Part shown: positions 61,726-64,000 of the stretch, piece after piece | Layout of the letters: each line of letters opens with the position of its first letter | Position numbering within the stretch: the stretch's first letter is position 1 | DNA from: Mannheimia granulomatis | GTDB taxonomy: Bacteria > Pseudomonadota > Gammaproteobacteria > Enterobacterales > Pasteurellaceae | NCBI RefSeq assembly: GCF_013377255.1 | Contig: NZ_CP016614.1 | Location: 1,496,501 to 1,560,500, forward strand | Reading direction: 5' to 3' | DNA length: 64,000 nt | Translations under genes and position numbers: made by a program | The notes under the pieces: generated by a model | Seen by the model: only the letters and a program-made list of their open reading frames with translations | What the model was told of the DNA's origin: nothing | Databases searched by the model: none

Positions 61726-61788
61726 AAGGTAGATAATCTACCTTAAATCAGGTAGAATGCTTTAGCTTTATAAAACGAGGAACACGCT

Positions 61789-62328
61789 ATGCTCCATTAC
61801 TTTAAAAATCTGTCCCTTTCACGCAATGCTTGGTTTTTACTGACATTAAGTTGCATTTTGCTTGAAGGTGTTGCCCTTTATTTCCAACATGGTATGGGGC
61901 TTGTTCCTTGTGTAATGTGTATTTATGAACGGGTTGCTTTATTTGGCATTCTGTTTGCCGGTATTTTAGGTTTTATCGGCAACCGTTACGCAATTCTTCG
62001 TTGGCTAGCTATTCTTATTTGGCTTGGTAGTGCATTAAAAGGATTTACCCTTTCACTCAAACACCACGATTATCAAGTTAATCCATCACCTTGGAATCAA
62101 TGTGAATTTAAAGTGGATTTTCCCCAAACATTACCTCTTGATAAATGGCTACCGGATGTTTTTGCTCCAGGTCCTGTGAATTGCAGCCAAAGTCAATGGG
62201 AAATGCTAGGATTTTCAATGGCACAATGGCTTATTTTTACCTTTGCAATTTATCTTGTTTTAGCAGCACTCTCCTTGGTAAGCCAGTTCAAACGTAGCCA
62301 GCAAAAACAACATTTTATGTTCCGTTAA
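61789..62328 (+). CDS. dsbB: Disulphide bond formation protein DsbB
   Basis: Four-helix inner-membrane protein that reoxidises DsbA and passes electrons to quinones. Cysteine pairs C41/C44 (VPCVMCIYERVALFG) and C105/C132 are all present, with the usual loop CEFKVDFPQTLPLDKWLPDVF. 179 residues, standard. ATG follows GAGGA. It follows nhaB by 63 bases, with a possible weak hairpin (AGGTAGATAATCTACCT) just after the nhaB stop. Confidence 0.96.
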   Translation: MLHYFKNLSLSRNAWFLLTLSCILLEGVALYFQHGMGLVPCVMCIYERVALFGILFAGILGFIGNRYAILRWLAILIWLGSALKGFTLSLKHHDYQVNPSPWNQCEFKVDFPQTLPLDKWLPDVFAPGPVNCSQSQWEMLGFSMAQWLIFTFAIYLVLAALSLVSQFKRSQQKQHFMFR

Positions 62329-62336
62329 TCATTTTG

Positions 62337-62381
62337 CAAGCGGTAAGATTTTGTAAAAATTTTGCAAAATCTTACCGCTTG
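62337..62381 (+). terminator. Inverted uptake-sequence pair after dsbB
   Basis: CAAGCGGTAAGATTTTG and CAAAATCTTACCGCTTG, 17-base perfect stem around TAAAAATTTTG. Lies 8 bases after the dsbB stop. Confidence 0.88.
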
Positions 62382-62416
62382 TCTATTTTATAAGAACAAT
62401 CCTATAAGGAAATATA

Positions 62417-63607
62417 ATGTCAAACTATAAAAATCTTTCCACCAAACTTGTGCATACAGGACGTAAAAAACGCTATACCCAAGGAGCTGTTAATAGTGTA
62501 ATTCAACGTGCTTCCTCATTAGTTTTTGATACTCTTGAAGATAAAAAAACAGCTACTCAAAACCGCTATAAGGGGGCATTATTTTATGGTCGCCGTGGCA
62601 CACTAACTCATTTTTCATTGCAAGAAGCAATGTGCGAGTTAGAAGGTGGCGTGGGTTGCTACCTTTATCCTTGCGGAGCTGCTGCAGTAACGAATGCTAT
62701 CTTAGCATTCGTTTCACAAGGCGATAATATCTTAATGACCGCTGCTGCCTACGAACCAACTCAAGATTTTTGTCATGCCGTATTAAAGCGAATGGGGATC
62801 TCTACTACATTCTATGATCCAATGATCGATGAAAATTTACGTAAATTGATACAGCCTAATACTAAAGTATTATTTTTAGAATCACCGAGTTCATTAACAA
62901 TGGAAATACCTGATATTCCTACTTTAGTCAGAGTTGCACGAGAAGTGAACCCTGATATTATCATTATGATCGATAATACATGGTCTGCCGGCGTGCTATT
63001 TCCTGCTTTAAAATATGACATTGATATTTCTATCCAAGCCGGAACCAAATATTTGGTCGGTCACTCCGATGTGATGATTGGTACGGCAGTTGCGAATGCA
63101 CGCTGCTGGGATCAACTACGAGAGGGCTCCTATCTAATGGGGCAAATGGTGGATGCTGATTCCGCCTATATCACAGCTCGTGGACTACGCACTTTAGGCA
63201 TCCGCTTAAAACAACACGAACAGAGCAGCATTGAGATTGCGAAATGGTTGACAGAACGACCGGAAGTCAAAGCAGTTTACCATCCTGCGCTCTCAAGCTG
63301 CCCCGGGCACGAGTTCTTTCAACGTGATTTCCTAGGCTCAAGCGGTCTATTTTCCTTTGAACTTTACGAAAAGTTATCCAACGAAAAGCTGGCTCAATTC
63401 TTAGAACATTTTGAGTTATTTTCAATGGCATACTCTTGGGGCGGATTTGAATCTTTAATTTTAGCCAACCAACCGGAAGAAATTGCGCGTATCCGCCCGG
63501 CAATTAATCGCAAATTAACCGGTACATTAATTCGTATTCACGTAGGTCTGGAAGCTGTGGAAGATTTAATTGAGGATTTAGCACAAGGGTTTGAACGAAT
63601 CAAATAG
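62417..63607 (+). CDS. metC: Cystathionine beta-lyase
   Basis: PLP enzyme that converts cystathionine to homocysteine, pyruvate and ammonia in methionine synthesis. Cys/Met-metabolism fold: STKLVHTGRKKRYTQGAVN at the start, YGRRGTLTHFSLQEAMCELEGG near residue 57, and the PLP lysine in SIQAGTKYLVGHSD near residue 213. The DNTWSAGVLF stretch is typical of MetC. 396 residues, as in E. coli. ATG follows AAGGA. An insertion sequence ends only 33 bases after its stop and may have removed a native terminator. Confidence 0.95.
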   Translation: MSNYKNLSTKLVHTGRKKRYTQGAVNSVIQRASSLVFDTLEDKKTATQNRYKGALFYGRRGTLTHFSLQEAMCELEGGVGCYLYPCGAAAVTNAILAFVSQGDNILMTAAAYEPTQDFCHAVLKRMGISTTFYDPMIDENLRKLIQPNTKVLFLESPSSLTMEIPDIPTLVRVAREVNPDIIIMIDNTWSAGVLFPALKYDIDISIQAGTKYLVGHSDVMIGTAVANARCWDQLREGSYLMGQMVDADSAYITARGLRTLGIRLKQHEQSSIEIAKWLTERPEVKAVYHPALSSCPGHEFFQRDFLGSSGLFSFELYEKLSNEKLAQFLEHFELFSMAYSWGGFESLILANQPEEIARIRPAINRKLTGTLIRIHVGLEAVEDLIEDLAQGFERIK

Positions 63608-63640
63608 CTTGTAAAACACTTATAAAAAATGCCCGATAAA

Positions 63641-64000
63641 TGATCTGCACCCATAAACTTGGACAGTTTATAAATTAACTTAAATATTGAGCTCTGTATT
63701 GCACAGGGCTCAAATTATTTAAGCTCGCCTTAATTCGGTGTTCATTGTAATACCGAATATGGTTGTGTAATGCGTCTTCCAGTTCATCAACCGTCGTAAA
63801 TTGGCGCCCATAAAAACACTCGGATTTTAATAGGCTAAAAAAGCTTTCCATTACCGCATTATCATAACAGTTCCCTCGCCGACTCATGCTTTGAACCGCA
63901 TAGGGCGAGCCATCTTCCCGAATCAGCATCTTCCGCCAACGCGCCAGTCCATATAAACAGCCTTGGTCGCTGTGGATTATTGGCACATCCGTTTCACTGA
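63641..64000 (-). mobile_element. IS3-family (IS150-type) insertion sequence, one end, cut by window edge
   Basis: The terminal sequence TGATCTGCACCCATAAACTT fits the IS150-type inverted repeat TGnnCTGCACCCAT...TTGGAC as I recall it. Inside it, reading leftward, is the end of an IS3-family orfB transposase that stops 34 bases before the tip. The other end and the target duplication lie outside the window. Confidence 0.8.
63675..64000 (-). CDS. IS3-family transposase OrfB, C-terminal part
   Basis: Catalytic DDE domain of an IS3-type transposase, open to the window edge, so its start is not visible. HSDQG carries the second Asp, and SMSRRGNCYDNAVMESFFSLLKSE carries the catalytic Glu. It ends with the usual YYNEHRIKASLNNLSPVQYRAQYLS in outline. 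The part seen is intact. A GTG at 63986 is an internal codon, not the real start, as the frame continues upstream with residues that fit the family. Confidence 0.9.
   Translation of the reverse strand, partial: SETDVPIIHSDQGCLYGLARWRKMLIREDGSPYAVQSMSRRGNCYDNAVMESFFSLLKSECFYGRQFTTVDELEDALHNHIRYYNEHRIKASLNNLSPVQYRAQYLS

Noticed and set aside
4700..62381. Repeated ACAAGCGGT hairpins as a CRISPR array or REP-type mobile element
   Set aside because: The copies are dispersed, in pairs at gene ends and singly in genes, without regular spacers; the word is the known uptake signal of this lineage.

Overview
The window reads as a chromosomal segment of a Pasteurellaceae bacterium, most likely Mannheimia haemolytica or a close relative. 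Two things point there. First, the DNA-uptake word ACAAGCGGT(C) of the Actinobacillus/Mannheimia lineage recurs throughout, often as inverted pairs that form gene-end hairpins. Second, there is a 932-residue subtilisin-type autotransporter, the size I recall for the M. haemolytica serotype-specific antigen Ssa1. Species assignment is inference; the family assignment is firm.

Layout. 1-4.7 kb: end of der, then hldE-pyrR, surA and rsmA on the + strand. 4.7-10.1 kb: a leftward run rpoE-rseA-(terminator)-rseB-rseC-fadD-upp, headed by a candidate sigma-E promoter. 10.1-12.2 kb: leuA with a leader-peptide attenuator. 12.2-17.3 kb: a HAD phosphatase, a macA-type adaptor without macB, lipoprotein e(P4), pepB and greB. 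17.3-18.1 kb: a hicAB toxin-antitoxin pair. 18.1-24.3 kb: recB, a MATE exporter and potD. 24.5-29.6 kb: grpE, a DUF441 membrane protein and hrpA. 29.7-33.6 kb: the autotransporter protease behind a candidate Fur-controlled promoter, followed by a VirK/DUF535 gene. 33.6-41.5 kb: ung, grcA, an SOS-controlled UmuD-like protein lacking its catalytic residues, an NlpC/P60 peptidase, nfo, a TorD-family chaperone, a small lipoprotein, a DUF2057 protein, corC and lnt. 41.5-45.4 kb: ribDE-ribBA-ribH behind an FMN riboswitch. 45.5-48.0 kb: lon with a heat-shock-like promoter.

48.0-55.5 kb is the most accessory-looking part. It is an AT-rich, tightly packed leftward operon that starts with a small RelA/SpoT-domain protein, continues with two GT4, two GT25 and two GT9 glycosyltransferases (probably lipooligosaccharide outer core) and ends with ilvY. 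55.5-64 kb: rpmE, transketolase with a perfect CRP site, ybeZ, fadR, nhaB, dsbB, metC, and the edge of an IS150-type insertion sequence.

Most genes are ordinary housekeeping genes. Envelope maintenance is a recurring theme (hldE, surA, rpoE/rse, lnt, the NlpC/P60 peptidase, dsbB, the glycosyltransferases, the autotransporter). The items most worth following up are the autotransporter/VirK pair, the alarmone-synthetase-like gene heading the glycosyltransferase operon, and the SOS-driven UmuD-like protein without a UmuC partner. No tRNA, rRNA, CRISPR array or prophage was seen.
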